64,000 bases of DNA from Rhabdophis nuchalis. Taxonomy: Eukaryota; Chordata; Lepidosauria; Squamata; Natricidae. Positions 23,588 to 34,692 of this stretch are shown piece after piece. A model generated the notes under the pieces. The model did no database searches and was not told where the DNA came from. It saw only the letters and a program-made list of their open reading frames with translations. Each line of letters starts with the position of its first letter. Position 1 is the stretch's first letter. The stretch is taken from contig CM077644.1 of assembly GCA_039707465.1 (NCBI GenBank), positions 199,613,962 through 199,677,961 of the forward strand, written 5' to 3'. The position numbers and the translations under genes are program-made.

Positions 23588-25990
23588 CTATTTATTTATT
23601 TATTTATTTATTTTTATTTTATTAAATTTATACCCCGCCCTTCTCCTTGTTAGGACCCAGGGCGGCGCACAGGCATTATATAAAACCATAAATACAATAT
23701 ACATCTATTAAAAATATATTAAATTAACTCACCCATGCTAAAACCTGTTATTAAAACCGTAGCCAAATTATAATTTATATTTAAAAAGTCAGAAGCGGGG
23801 GGCTATCCTAGGCCGGCTTGTTGGAATAAGTACGTCTTAAGACGTTGGCGGAAGAGGCGGAGGTCCGAGGTAGTGCGAAGGTCGGGGGGTAGGTCGTTCC
23901 AGAGGGCCGGGCCCGCCACAGAGAAGGCTCTTCCCCTGGGTGTCGCCAGCCGGCATTGCCCAGCCGACAGCACCCGGAGAAGGCCCGCTCTGTGTGAGCG
24001 GACCGGACGAAGGGATGTATGGGGCAGGAGGCGGTCTCGTATATAGCTAGGCCCCGAGCCATGGAGCGATTTAAAGATGGTAGTCAATACCTTGAAGCGC
24101 ACTCAAAAGGCCACAGGCAGCCAGTGCAGCTCGCGCAGGAGAGGTGTTACGTGGGCTTGCCTTGGGGCACCCATAACCACCCGCGCGGCCGCATTCTGCA
24201 CTAACTGTAGCTTTCGAGTGCACCTCAAGGGGAGCCCCATGTAGAGAGCATTACAGTAATCCAGCCGAGATGTCACGAGCGCTTGAGTGATGGTACGAAG
24301 GGCCCCCCGGTCTAGTAAGGGGCGCAACTGGCGTATCAGGTGAACCTGATAGAACGCCCCCCCTGGCCACGGCCGCCACATGGTCCTCCATGGACAGCCG
24401 GGAATCCAGGAGGATGCCCAAGTTGCGCGCCCTCTCCACGGGGGCAAGATGTTCGCCCCCAATGGCCAGTGTTGGACTTATCTGGCTAAACCGGGGTGCC
24501 AGAAACCACAGCCACTCGGTCTTGGACGGGTTGAGTTTGAGTTTGTTACTACCCATCCAGACCCGTACGGCCTCCAGACACCGGGACAGCACCTCGACGG
24601 CATCGTTGGGGTGGCTTGGGGTGGATATGTACAGCTGAGTGTCATCAGCGTACAGATGGTACTCCACCCCAAAACCACGGATGATCTCGCCCAGCGGCTT
24701 CATGTAGGTGTTGAACAGAAGTGGCGAGAGGACCGACCCCTGAGGAACCCCACATGTGAGGGGCCTCGGGGCCGACCTCTGCCCTCCTGCCAACACCCAT
24801 TGCGATCGACCAGAGAAGTAGGACGAGAACCACCGTAAAACGGTGCCTTTCAGCCCTAACCCCCCCAATCGGTGCAATAAGATACCATGGTCGATGGTAT
24901 CAAAAGCCGCTGAGAGGTCTAACAGGACCAGGATAGAGGAACAACCTCTATCCCGAGCCCTCCAGAGATCATCCACCAATGCGACCAATGCCGTCTCGGT
25001 ACTGTGACCGGGCCGGAAGCCGGACTGGCGCGGGTCTAGATAATCAATTTCCTCCAGGTGTCGAGGGAACTGTTGGGCCACCACACTCTCAACAACCTTC
25101 ACTAAAAAGTGAAGGTTGGAGACGGGACGATAGTTCTCTAATAAAGCCGGGTCCAGGGATGGCTTCTTGAGGAGGGGCTTCACCACCGCCTCTTTCAAGA
25201 CGGTAGGCAAGAACCCCTCACTCAGAGATGAATTCACAATACCCTAGAGCCAGCCTCGTGTCACCTCCCAGGATGCCAGTACAAGCCAAGAGGGGCACGG
25301 GTCCAATAAACATGTGGTGGCTCTAAGGTTCCTCCGCAACCTGTCCATATCCTCGGTAGTGACAAAGTCAAACTCCTCCCAAGGTGTAATCTCAAGACCA
25401 GCACTGGGCACCTCGACTAGGTCACTTTCAGTGGAGGGCAACTTGTTCCGAATCTGAGTGATTTTGTCCTGCAGGAAAACTCCAAATTCCTCTGCTCGAC
25501 CCTGCAAAGGGGCTTCCCGCGGCCTCAGATGAAGGAGGGAGCGGGTCACCCCAAACAGGGCGGCAGGGCGGTTTTCCGCAGACGCGATAAGGGTGGCACA
25601 ATACTCACGTTTGGCCACTCTTAGCGCCACTAAGTAAGTCCTAATATCGTCTCTCACTAGTGTTCGGTCAGCTTCGGATCGAGAAGATCTCCACCTACTC
25701 TCTAGGCGTCTCTTGCTGCATTTCATCTCCCGAAGCTCCTCGGTAAACCAAGGGGCCTGGGTGACTCGATGCCGCATGAGAGGCCGCAAGGGCGCGACTC
25801 GGTCCAAGGCCCCCGTGGCCGCACTATACCATGCGGCCACTAGGTCCTCAGTCGAGTCGCGGGGCAGGGACACAGGTATTGGCCCAAGCTCCCTCTGGAA
25901 CCTTTCCGGGTCCATCAGGTGCCTGGGGCGGAACCTTTCCGGGTCCATCAGGCGCCTGGGGCGGAACCTTTCCGGGTCCATCAGGCGCCT
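23588..25990 (-). mobile_element. CR1/L2-type non-LTR retrotransposon, 5'-truncated
   Basis: A 2.4-kb minus-strand copy. From its 5' side (25,990) it holds the linker upstream of the reverse transcriptase, the full RT palm, the C-terminal domain, a short 3' UTR, and a tail reading GGGCGGGGTATAAATTTAAT then TTTA repeats at 23,589-23,630. The N-terminal endonuclease is missing, as usual for target-primed 5' truncation. The very low decay makes it one of the youngest LINEs in the window. It has landed inside an older Penelope-like relic. Confidence 0.9.
23803..25981 (-). pseudogene. LINE ORF2 remnant: reverse transcriptase
   Basis: Non-LTR reverse transcriptase that would copy LINE RNA at the nicked target. 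Going 3' along the minus strand: linker (25,981-25,244), then RT core (25,237-24,360) with [13 protein letters not shown] (finger/palm aspartate), [22 protein letters not shown] (catalytic YADD) and LKLNPSKTE, then the C-terminal part (24,360-23,803) with HWLPV and ALWNDLPPDLR. Three breaks are visible: a TAG at 25,244-25,246 in the same frame, a one-base frame change near 24,360 in a C-run, and a TGA at about 24,103-24,105 where the sister copy at 63.5 kb has an arginine codon (probable CpG decay). The endonuclease domain is absent. Non-functional. Confidence 0.9.
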
Positions 25991-25993
25991 GTC
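25899..25993. repeat. 33-bp tandem repeat, about three units
   Basis: AACCTTTCCGGGTCCATCAG starts each 33-bp unit. On the minus strand it encodes the 11-residue repeat MDPERFRPR(R/H)L at the very 5' edge of the truncated LINE. Confidence 0.9.
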
Positions 25994-26460
25994 CTACACC
26001 ATTTCAATTGCAGTTACTGTAGCACTGTTTTCCCCCACTGAGTTACCTGGCTTTTGATTTACTTAAGATAAGTTGGTTTGGTTATACCCTACGGTGATGC
26101 CATGTGATTATAAAATTCAGGGGTTTTTTTCTTTAGTGTCAAGCATTTTTTGATAAAGTTGCACCGGTATCCATTTTGGTCAAAGATGATATGTAGGTGG
26201 TCTGATTTTCCCCCCCATCTGGTGTTCTGGGTTGCGGCAGTGTGTTTATACCTTTTGCGGGATGCTGAGTTGTTACTTTGATAGCGGAACAGTTCATTAG
26301 CATGGATTGATTTTTATAATAACAATAGAAGGAAATATTTGTGACTCATTGATGAACTGTGAGATCCTCTCTGAGCTGAGTGGTTTTCTTGCAGATGTTT
26401 TATTACCAAACTAGACAACATCAACAGTGCTAGAAGGGAGTGGACTTTATTCTTATTATA
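25994..26460 (-). mobile_element. Penelope-like element relic, second part
   Basis: Decayed minus-strand frames include VDTGATLSKNA-type and GYNQTNL-type fragments. At 26,385-26,440 the minus strand has a decayed CTGTTGATG...GGTAATAAAAC module close to the 3' motif I remember from snake Penelope-like repeats. It is separated from 23,110-23,587 by the young LINE. Tentative. Confidence 0.35.
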
Positions 26461-26475
26461 TATACCAGACTAGAG

Positions 26476-26731
26476 CAGAGATGGTATTCAGCAGGTTCTG
26501 ATAGTTCTGAGGAACTGGTAGCAGAAATTTTGAGTAGTTCGGAGAACTGGTAAATACCACCTCTGATTGGCCATGCCTCCATCTATTCTCTGCTTCCCAA
26601 ATCCCAGTTGATTGGGAGGGAATGGGGATTTTGCAGTTGCCACACCAACCAAGCCATGCCCATCAAGTCACACCACGCTACCAAGCCACAGCCACAGAAC
26701 CGGTAGTAAATTTTTTGGAATCCCCACACTG
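26476..26731. mobile_element. Non-autonomous hAT element, 256 bp
   Basis: Starts CAGAGATGGTATTCAGCAGG and ends GGAATCCCCACACTG, with the exact 8-bp duplication GACTAGAG on both sides (26,468-26,475; 26,732-26,739). Its interior, including GAACCGGTAGTAAATT, relates it to 9884-10,079. Confidence 0.92.
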
Positions 26732-26814
26732 GACTAGAGGCTATGCTTGTCAGGGTTGTTGGGAGTGATCTTGGTGGTTCCTTGATTAGATTGTTATTTA
26801 CTATTATTTTATCA

Positions 26815-26953
26815 GTTGCCAAGCATCTGAATTTTGATTACCTGCGCATGGAGATGCTGCAAAGGTGAAAAATTGTCCTCAGTCACTTTTTTCAGTGCCA
26901 TTGTAACTTTGAACAGTCACTAAGTAAACAGTTGTAAGTCGAAGACTATAATA
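26815..26953 (+). mobile_element. Tigger-type element, right half only
   Basis: CAGTTGCCAAGCATCTGAAT, then CAGTGCCATTGTAACTTTGA and TGTAAGTCGAAGACTATA match the right half of the Tigger family at 14,698 and 20,597. The left half is missing. Confidence 0.75.
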
Positions 26954-27531
26954 TAATTGGAGCTAGAAATATGTTAGGCTTATATATTTGAGGGCATCCA
27001 TAGAAGTGTGGAAGGGTTCCTGCCCCTTTACATGAAATAACAGCTTCATCCTGCCCACAGGAATCTGAATCTCAGACAATGGCCCTGGGATTTCTTAAGA
27101 TTTCTAGTTTTAGAAAAATATGCAGTAGCTGAAGCATTGTCTGCCAACAAGTCTCTGATTTAAGATTGTAATTCATATTGATGAGGCTGACAGTATCTTG
27201 TACACCTGTTTTCTTTTTCAGAATGAATAATAAAACTAGTAGTTCATTGACTTTACCGTTAGCTGATTCTCTGTGACTTAAGCTTTAAGACTAGCTCCTC
27301 ATTTTACTGAAAAATCAATTTCTGGTCCAATCCCAGGTATGTCAGATAGTTGAACTACTAAATATGGGTTTCAAACATTCAGATGATTAAACCATAACAT
27401 CAGTGTTGTTGTATTCTGTATCTACTTGCTGCTTTCTGTTGTTGGCATGACTTTTTTATCCCAGATCAGGTTACACCAATAGAAGTACCCTTGATCCAAA
27501 GCACTCTTTCCTAACATATTAACATCCAGAT
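26954..27531. other. Sequence with no feature seen
   Basis: No coding or repeat signal recognised. Confidence 0.4.
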
Positions 27532-27536
27532 GTGCT

Positions 27537-27908
27537 TGTCAGGGTTCCAAGTAACACCCCCCAACGAAAGAAGACTCCAAGGCTTGAGTTTCTTCAAAGT
27601 TCCATTTTATTAGAGATGTCATATTGGCACATCTGGGAATACCCAAATCTGAAAGTTTTCCAGGTTTTCCTGACTCAAAAGAAAGGTGAAGTCCCTGCCC
27701 AGCACCTACATATCCATCCAAAATTGGAGATAGCTCCCAGTATCCTTATGGCAGCTGCAGGGGAAGGTGACCTTGACTTTCTGAGAAAGAATCTTATTTT
27801 GACTATATATCACCTACACTTTGTATCATCCTCCCTCCCATTTTCCCTCAGTAGAAAATGTGACAGGCCTGAAGCCCCAAAAGTACAAAATGGCTTCCAG
27901 GTCTGACA
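27537..27908 (-). mobile_element. Solo LTR, 372 bp
   Basis: TGTCAGGGTTCC...GGTCTGACA with the exact 5-bp duplication GTGCT on both sides (27,532-27,536; 27,909-27,913). On the minus strand AATAAAATGGAAC supplies a polyadenylation signal and ends in CCCTGACA, so transcription would run leftward. No internal retroviral or Gypsy sequence is adjacent. The 124-codon plus-strand frame inside is antisense and not a gene. Confidence 0.85.
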
Positions 27909-27913
27909 GTGCT

Positions 27914-28815
27914 TTAAATACAAGTCCCAGAACTCTACATCATGGTGGAAGGAATTCTAGGAGTTGTAGACCCAACATATCTTAGTGACATCAGATTGGC
28001 ACAGAGTACCATAAAAACAGGTTTGAACTCATTTTGAACTTAGTTTATATATCAGCAGCATTATTTGAGAATATAAGTTTTTCTTTTTCTTTTTTCTTTT
28101 CCTTTCCTTTTTAAATGGGGATAGATTAAAAATGTTGATTCATTAGTATTATGAAATTTGGGTAGTTACATTTAGTGTATCAGGATAAAATTTTCTTGCC
28201 CTTCATATGTACACTTGATTTTTTTTTGTATGTAGATTGTCAATATGTCGCTTCTCCTATCTAATATAGCTTCATTATTTTCAGCAAGTTATTTTTCAGA
28301 ATTTAAGAAAATATTGCAAAGTAAAAATTAAAACATTTCGCCCAGTCTAAAAGTGCAGGATATAAATCAATTAATCAAATGTATGGCTTAATAGTATGGT
28401 GCCATCCTGTGGCAAGTTATGGGAATTCAAATTACTTTGCAGTATCCCACATGCAACTCTGTTTTATTTGTATATAAATATAGATGCTCGAAATAACAAA
28501 TGACAAGGAACTTTTCACTTTCTTCCAATTGCCTAAGAAAGGACTGTCTCCCTTTCTAATTGGATTGATTCCATACTGTGTTGCTAAGGGTGGAACACAT
28601 TATTCTCAATCATCGTACGTAGAGAAAGGGTCAATATGAAACTCTAGCATGAAATTACTTTTTGATTTTCTTGTACATCAAAGTGCACATTGGTAATCTC
28701 ATGAGACTACCAATACAAATATTTGTGATAAAACCTTAGTATATGACAGCATAACTCTCAATGTACAGTCAGTTTATATATATATACACACACATACAAA
28801 CATACACACAGACAA
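27914..28815. other. AT-rich sequence, no gene seen
   Basis: A short LINE-tail-like end (AGTGCAGGATATAAATCAAT) occurs at 28,353-28,377. Near 28,780 a (TA)n/(CA)n run leads into the SINE. Confidence 0.4.
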
Positions 28816-29162
28816 GGGATGCGGTGGCTCAGTAACTAAGGCACTGAGCTTGTTGATCAGAAAGGTCGGCAGTTTGGCAGTTCAAATCCCTAGCACCGCG
28901 AGTGAGCTCCCATTACTTGTCCCAGCTTCTGCCAACCTAGCAGTTCGAAAGCATGTAAAAATGCAAGTAGAAAAATAGGAACCACCTTTGGTGGGAAGGT
29001 AACAGTGTTCCGTGCTCCTTCAACACTTAGTCATTCCGGCCACATGACCATGAAGATGTCTTCAGATAGCACTGGCTCTTTGGCTTTGAAACGAAAATGA
29101 GCACCACCCCCTAGTGTCGGGAACGACTAGCACATATGTGCGAGGGGAACCTTTACCTTTAC

Positions 29163-29164
<2 letters not shown>
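28816..29164 (+). mobile_element. tRNA-derived SINE with Bov-B-type tail (Sauria/Squam type)
   Basis: It begins GGGATGCGGTGGCTCAGTAA, a pol III A-box region. A B box (GGCAGTTCAAATCCC) follows, then a long unrelated body with GCCACATGACCATGAAGATG, and a 3' end GTCGGGAACGACTAGCACAT leading to GGGGAACCTTTACCTTTACC. That end is the Bov-B LINE tail used by squamate SINEs for mobilisation. A (CA)n array follows directly. This is one of the strongest taxonomic markers in the window. Confidence 0.93.

Positions 29165-29214
<50 letters not shown>
29165..29214. repeat. (CA)n microsatellite at SINE 3' end
   Basis: About 24 CA units, then GAAAGAGAGAGAGA. It starts exactly at the SINE end, so the SINE tail probably seeded it. 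Confidence 0.95.
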
Positions 29215-29219
<5 letters not shown>

Positions 29220-29720
29220 GAGAGAGAACTCACTAAAGTCCTTGAGTTACTGAAACTGATCACTACCTCAAAAAAAATGTCCAAATTTCATTTGATTTGC
29301 ACATTTGAAATGCAGGTAACCATACCGCCTGGGATTGTGAAAAATGATTGGGATTATGGCAGATTTTTCTCCAACTATAAAGAACAGTTTCAGAGGAGTG
29401 ATTTTGTCACAAAAATAGCATGAGAACAAATAATTAATTTTCCTTTCCTCACTTGCCACTATCCCATTAATGGGCATCCCTCTAGATAGACTATCTGCAT
29501 TTTTAAATGTGAAGATGAAATGGAAAATAAACACTGGATTCAGTTTGATTTGATTTTCTGAATTGTCAGATCAATAAGAGGCGTTCAATTCGATCTGAGG
29601 AATAGATCAATGTGGTCGATTTGGAAAATCAATTCAGTCTGGGAATTCAATCAAACTGCATTTGAACTGAATCCAAATAGAATCTGTGTAGAGCCTTATG
29701 GATCCATAAAGTTCACTATA

Positions 29721-30216
29721 CAGTGGTACCTCGGTTCACGAACGCCTCTGTTCACGACCAATTCAGATTACGAACAGAAATTTTCCAAAAAATGTGCTCC
29801 GGTTCACGAACACCGTTTCGGTTCACGAACAGAAAAGTTCGTAAAAATGCTCGGGTTCACAAACTCCGTTTCGCTTCACGAACTCCGCCTCGCTTCACGA
29901 ACAGAAAAGTTCGTAAAAATGCTCGGGTTCACGAACTCCGTTTCGCTTCACGAACCGGAGCCGCGGACATTTTATCTACGACCAAAAAACAAGGTCAGAA
30001 CGGATTAACCGGATTTACATTGAACCCTATGGGAAACTGTGCCTCTCTTCACGACCAATTCGGTTCGCGAACAGAGTCAGTTCAAGAATTACGACCAAAA
30101 AACAAGGTCAGAACGGATTAACCGGATTTACATTGAACCCTGCCTCTCTTCACGACCAATTCGGTTCGCGAACAGAGTCAGTTCACGAATTAAGTTCGTG
30201 AACCGAGGTACCACTG
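29721..30216. mobile_element. Tigger/pogo-type MITE, 496 bp
   Basis: Ends CAGTGGTACCTCGGTTCACG and GTGAACCGAGGTACCACTG, flanked by TA. The interior is built of GTTCACGAAC-like words. It holds about three ~57-bp units (29,810-29,960) and a ~113-bp block (29,977-30,089) duplicated at 30,090-30,190, the second copy lacking 12 bp. The open frames of 132 codons in two frames are by-products of this repetition. Confidence 0.93.
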
Positions 30217-30218
30217 TA

Positions 30219-32504
30219 TAGAGAAAACACTGAATGAGAAGCCAAACTAGATTTGTGGTGTTTTACCAGTGACAAAGATTCAAAAACATGCAAAGTTGCA
30301 GAATCTGTCCTGTGATTTAAATTACCATCAGGCTAGCATAATTGACAGATGTCAACTTTCGTCATTCAAAGCCTATAGTACGATAGCCATTTTAGGCCAT
30401 TGTGTTTACTGTGTATCTTCTTGGTTTTTTTTCAAATGCAGGTGTTAGGTTGAGGTACTAGGCTGGCAAGTCTCAGTCATATTGATGGCACAGTTGTATG
30501 TGTTCACATTGCAGGACAAATCTTATGCATGAGTGTGTCTGCTATTTAAAATAGCCGTATTGCAGATTGTTCTCTTTAGATAATTTAGCAGGTTATTGTC
30601 TCAAAATCAATGGCAGTTGCTTGAAGCCAAATTAAATAGATGATGTTCAAAGAGAAACAAGACCAAGGTGGAATTGGATATAACTGAAGCAATGATCATA
30701 ACATGCAGGCTAGTAAGAAGTTAAACAATGTTAAGGCTCCATTCATATTGCATTTAATACTTGGAATCTCCATTTAAATCAGTAAAGACTCCAGTTTGAA
30801 GTGATATCAATAAAAATATTTTTAAAAACCTGGGAAAAATAATTTCCCATTCTGGTGGAAATTAAATAAATTGTACTCCCACATATTTTTTCAGTGCACA
30901 ATTAGAAAAGACTTACATAAAGAATATTGACGTGATTAAACCAATATTATATATTGGTTTATTAAATGTATTAAATTATCTTCCAATATTGCTATGATAA
31001 TCAGTTGTATCTAAGAATCATGCGAGCACTAAATTGAAATCTAATCTAAAAAAAAATTAAATCATTTTCTAAACCTTTATTCAGAGTCACTAAATATCCT
31101 ATAGGAGGATAAATAAGAACTTCCTTCCTATCTTCCTATTGGAGATATAGGAATAATTATAGGTTGGGCATGCATATAGATATGGATAGAGACACTTTCA
31201 AGAAATATAAAGATATTAATTTTATGAGGTATCTTTAGGCTCAGTTTTAATAATCTTTTCTATGAAGCAAGTCCCATTGAACGCAGAGGTACTGATTTTT
31301 AACGATGGCATTTTTAACTTCAGCAGCATATGATGCTTGCACATTTTAATTGATATGATAATATTCAAAGCAAGTTGTTGGACAAAGTTTAGCAAAAGCA
31401 GAAAACAAGCAATAGGAGTCCACTGACGTCAATGGAAATCCCAATGGGGTATGTCTAATCAACATTTGGAAGAAAGCTATTGGAGTTTAAAAGAAGAGAA
31501 GCAACAAAAGCACAAATCTCCTCACAGAAATTGTCAAATGGTTTTTGCTATCAGTTAGGTCTGTGTCTTGTCATGAAGTGTGAAATTAATAAGTCATGAC
31601 ATTATTTTTCTGAATTTATAATACAGGCTACAAGGCCAAAGATTAAGTTTCCGGTGCCATTGCATCAGTGAGCCAGCAATTTAATTAGATCAGTGAGCTT
31701 TGATTTCTGTCAGCCTGTATCTTGAAAAACCTCATTAAATTTATCTGTTAAAGATAGATTATGCACTTGAAAACCCAACTAGCACAGTGCTACCCTAAAA
31801 AGAGCAGGTGTTGCTATCAAGATACAGCAGGAAGGTGAGAGAAAATCACGGGAAAATGGTACTTCAATAGCAATCTCTCTCTGTGTACCTGATGGTGCTT
31901 CAAAAGTCTCACAAATTGTTCAGCATCTGCTGAACAAGATAAAGCAATGTGAAAGAACGGAAATTATGTCAGGGTCTGTGTCGAATATAACATGGTGCTT
32001 TCTTTATTTTCAAAAAGAATTGATAGCAATTCTTTTATAAGTTACCCTCCAGCTGGAAGTGAAGGACTGAAGCTTGAATGAATCCAAAGGATTAAAAACA
32101 AATAATCAAGAACACATATTTTTTAGCTGGCGGTTAAAGAGAGACACTTTGTTGCTTTTTACTTCTGCCTGCATAGTATAGAAAAACAACAAAAAACCTG
32201 GTTATTGTTTGTTCAGCCTAGATTCTTTCTACCCAAGCCACAGGCTCTCCAAACCCTCATTTGAGTCCCTACGGACCATAATTGCGGCAAGCATTATTGT
32301 ATCCTGCAATGGGCAAAAATAAATTTCTACAATTTTGATGTAGGAAACATGGGAAAACTGTAATGTATGTGCTAAAATTGCTATTGTTGGTTAAAAATAA
32401 AGAAACGTTAAATATTTCTCCAAACCTTGCTCCACAAATATGTCTATTATTATCATCTTCTGTTTGTACTCCTCAGCTCACTATACTAAGGTATAAAGAT
32501 GATA
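30219..32504. other. 2.3 kb AT-rich sequence, no gene seen
   Basis: Nothing recognised on either strand. Confidence 0.45.
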
Positions 32505-32510
32505 CCTTAG

Positions 32511-33054
32511 TGTTCTGTCCCCGGCTTGTGAATAGTCCAGAACACAGCCTTGGCTGTTTGCCAATGTTTAATTAACAAGATAACGAGTCTTTTGGCTGAG
32601 AGCCCAGACAACTCATGTTAGCTATTGAGCGACCTTTCACACAGATATTCCAAACGAACAGACACGACTAGAATTCACAGACAGACTTTCTTGACTACTA
32701 ATTCCGAATGGTTGATTACTGCAAATGTCCTTCCCATTGCCTCACCTATAAGCTGTCTTGGGAGGGGCCACTCAACAACCACCTGGTGCCTAATCACCAT
32801 CTGTGAGCTTGCCTACGAGGTAATTGCTGCCTCCGCCACTCAGCTCTGCTCACTCTTGCATCATGGACAAACTGCCTTTGATCCTCCCCACTGCTCCATG
32901 ACCCAGGCACCTCCTGCTGGCCAACCAGTCTCTCTGGTTCCTGCTCTGATTCTGAACACCCTCCAGAGTCATCCTCAACTTCTAGGGCAAACTCATATGG
33001 TTCCTTGCTAGAAGAGTCCATCAGCGGCTCATCCGTCCCTGCGGGGCCACAACA
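32511..33054 (-). mobile_element. Solo LTR, 544 bp
   Basis: TGTTCTGTCCCCGGC...GGGGCCACAACA, flanked by CCTTAG at 32,505-32,510 and 33,055-33,060. On the minus strand it starts TGTTGTGGCCCCGCAGGGA and has a GCTTATAGG TATA-like box, so leftward transcription is likely. The open frames (128 codons plus, 92 minus) are internal to the LTR. No gag or pol sequence is adjacent. Confidence 0.85.
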
Positions 33055-33060
33055 CCTTAG

Positions 33061-33569
33061 CATCCATTTCATTCCAACCTATTACAGGGAAGAAACCTTC
33101 CTAAATAGGACAGATTCTGCTACAAAATGGATACTGCAATATTTCATCAAGGGGAAAATTAAGATGTCTATAAATGTAGGATAAAGTGTGTATAATAGAA
33201 TGATGCAGCTCAGCACTGTCTGTCATGTGATGTCCATGGAACATAAAATGTACATTAAGATGAAAAGCTTAGACTGAGAAAATTACATCTGTTATGTCTG
33301 TGCATGAAATAGATAAATACATTCACACATACAGAATTCTCAAGAAAGGATAACTGTTGCTGGAGTTCTAGAGATCAAAAAGAAAAAAGATGGCTAGAAA
33401 ACCAAGATAGATTCAGACAATTTGTGCTGATGAAGAATTGCTGGTTCTAGAATAACAGAGAGACCAATCTTCTTCTTTTAATTGCCCCATAATTCCTTGC
33501 AGGGTGGAATCTGGCCAACTGAATGGAGCTGAGTTTTTATATACATGGAACTATATATACTTTGTTATA
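33061..33569. other. Sequence with no gene seen
   Basis: No coding or repeat signal recognised. Confidence 0.4.
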
Positions 33570-33800
33570 TGTGTGTGTGTGTGTGCGTGTGTCTGTGTGT
33601 TAGGTTTTTGAGCTGATCAATAAATAAATCAGGGAGATTTATTTATTTATAACACACATATAAAAAAAAGTACACAACGGAACTCATAGCTTTCTGTCTA
33701 GAATCTAGATGGTCTCTGGTGATGAGCCGAAAGGCAGAAAAGGAGAGCAGTATGCTTCCTTCCTTAATTGGGGCTTAACAGGGTGTTGTGACACAAGTAT
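33570..33800. repeat. (GT)n plus fragment related to the 48.5-kb tandem unit
   Basis: After (GT)n at 33,571-33,600, the sequence GAGCTGATCAATAAATAAAT...AGATGGTCTCTGGTGATGAG...CCTTAATTGGGGC matches, with divergence, the right part of the 345-bp unit duplicated at 48,456-49,085. A (CA)n array lies at 33,818-33,838. Confidence 0.6.
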
Positions 33801-34692
33801 ATACTTATCCTCCTATACACACACACACGCGCACACACATACATACAAGTTAGAACACAGAAAAGATTGGGCATATGGCAATTCAAAGTTCTAATAATTA
33901 GAAATTCTGATTCTCTCTTTTTCAATCCCTGATTATAAGCCTGTAACAAACTTTAGCACAGAAACGTTTCTAGAATTAAATGGCATCTCCTTTGTCTAAC
34001 TGTAGATTATTTTGACATGACATTTGCTGATCTAATTAAGCAAAGTGTTTTTCAACCACAGTCGTCTTCTCCTTGATCTACCTATTATTTGTTTTAACAT
34101 TCATGCTATCATCGCCAGATGGTTGTTTTCCTGAATAGAAACTAAAGCATGTCTCATTGTTGTGATGAATTTGGCTTTCCTTTATATTCAAGCTGATTGC
34201 ATTTACTTTGGTTAGAAACCGAGTGTTTCTTTAATTCTTTTTGGGCACGATTTTATTACCAAGGAGCTCTTTCCAATCTTGTCATTAAAAGCAAACTAGC
34301 TGATAATTTTCATTGTAGCTGGGGAGATGTAAAAAGAGCTTGTGTTTGTTTAGCTTCTGGTCCAAAACATCCTGAGTGAATGGCAGTCTGCTACTGCTTA
34401 TAGACATTTCAAGCTCTGTTATTCACTCCTCATTTCAGCTGCCTACTCTTACGCCTACTCACACATTAATTCTGTGATTCATCTCTCTGGGCCATAGTTT
34501 GCATTCACTTCTTCACTGTTATGGAAGTAGAGATGCGGACACTATGACCTTAAAAAGCAGAAGAGAAAAGTGAACTTGTAATCCCCATTTGTAACTTTTG
34601 AATTATTGGATTTTGGTACCAATCAAAAAGCATTCATACTTGGCAAACAAACCTGAGAAAGGCTTCATATATTCTTTCTTGATATATAATAG
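33801..34692. other. Sequence with no gene seen
   Basis: No coding signal or repeat recognised beyond the small CA array. Confidence 0.4.

Noticed and set aside
24380..24838. 152-codon plus-strand frame overlapping the LINE
   Set aside because: Antisense of the conserved reverse transcriptase. The motif-bearing frame is on the minus strand.
27532..27906. 124-codon plus-strand frame
   Set aside because: Coincides almost exactly with a 372-bp solo LTR and is antisense to its poly(A) signal.
29610..30121. Two overlapping 132-codon plus-strand frames with FTNRKVRKNARVH repeats
   Set aside because: Both lie in a Tigger-type MITE with internal duplications. Two frames being open at once shows it is sequence repetition, not coding.
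32625..33072. 128-codon plus and 92-codon minus frames
   Set aside because: Inside a solo LTR with target duplications. No viral protein motif is present.
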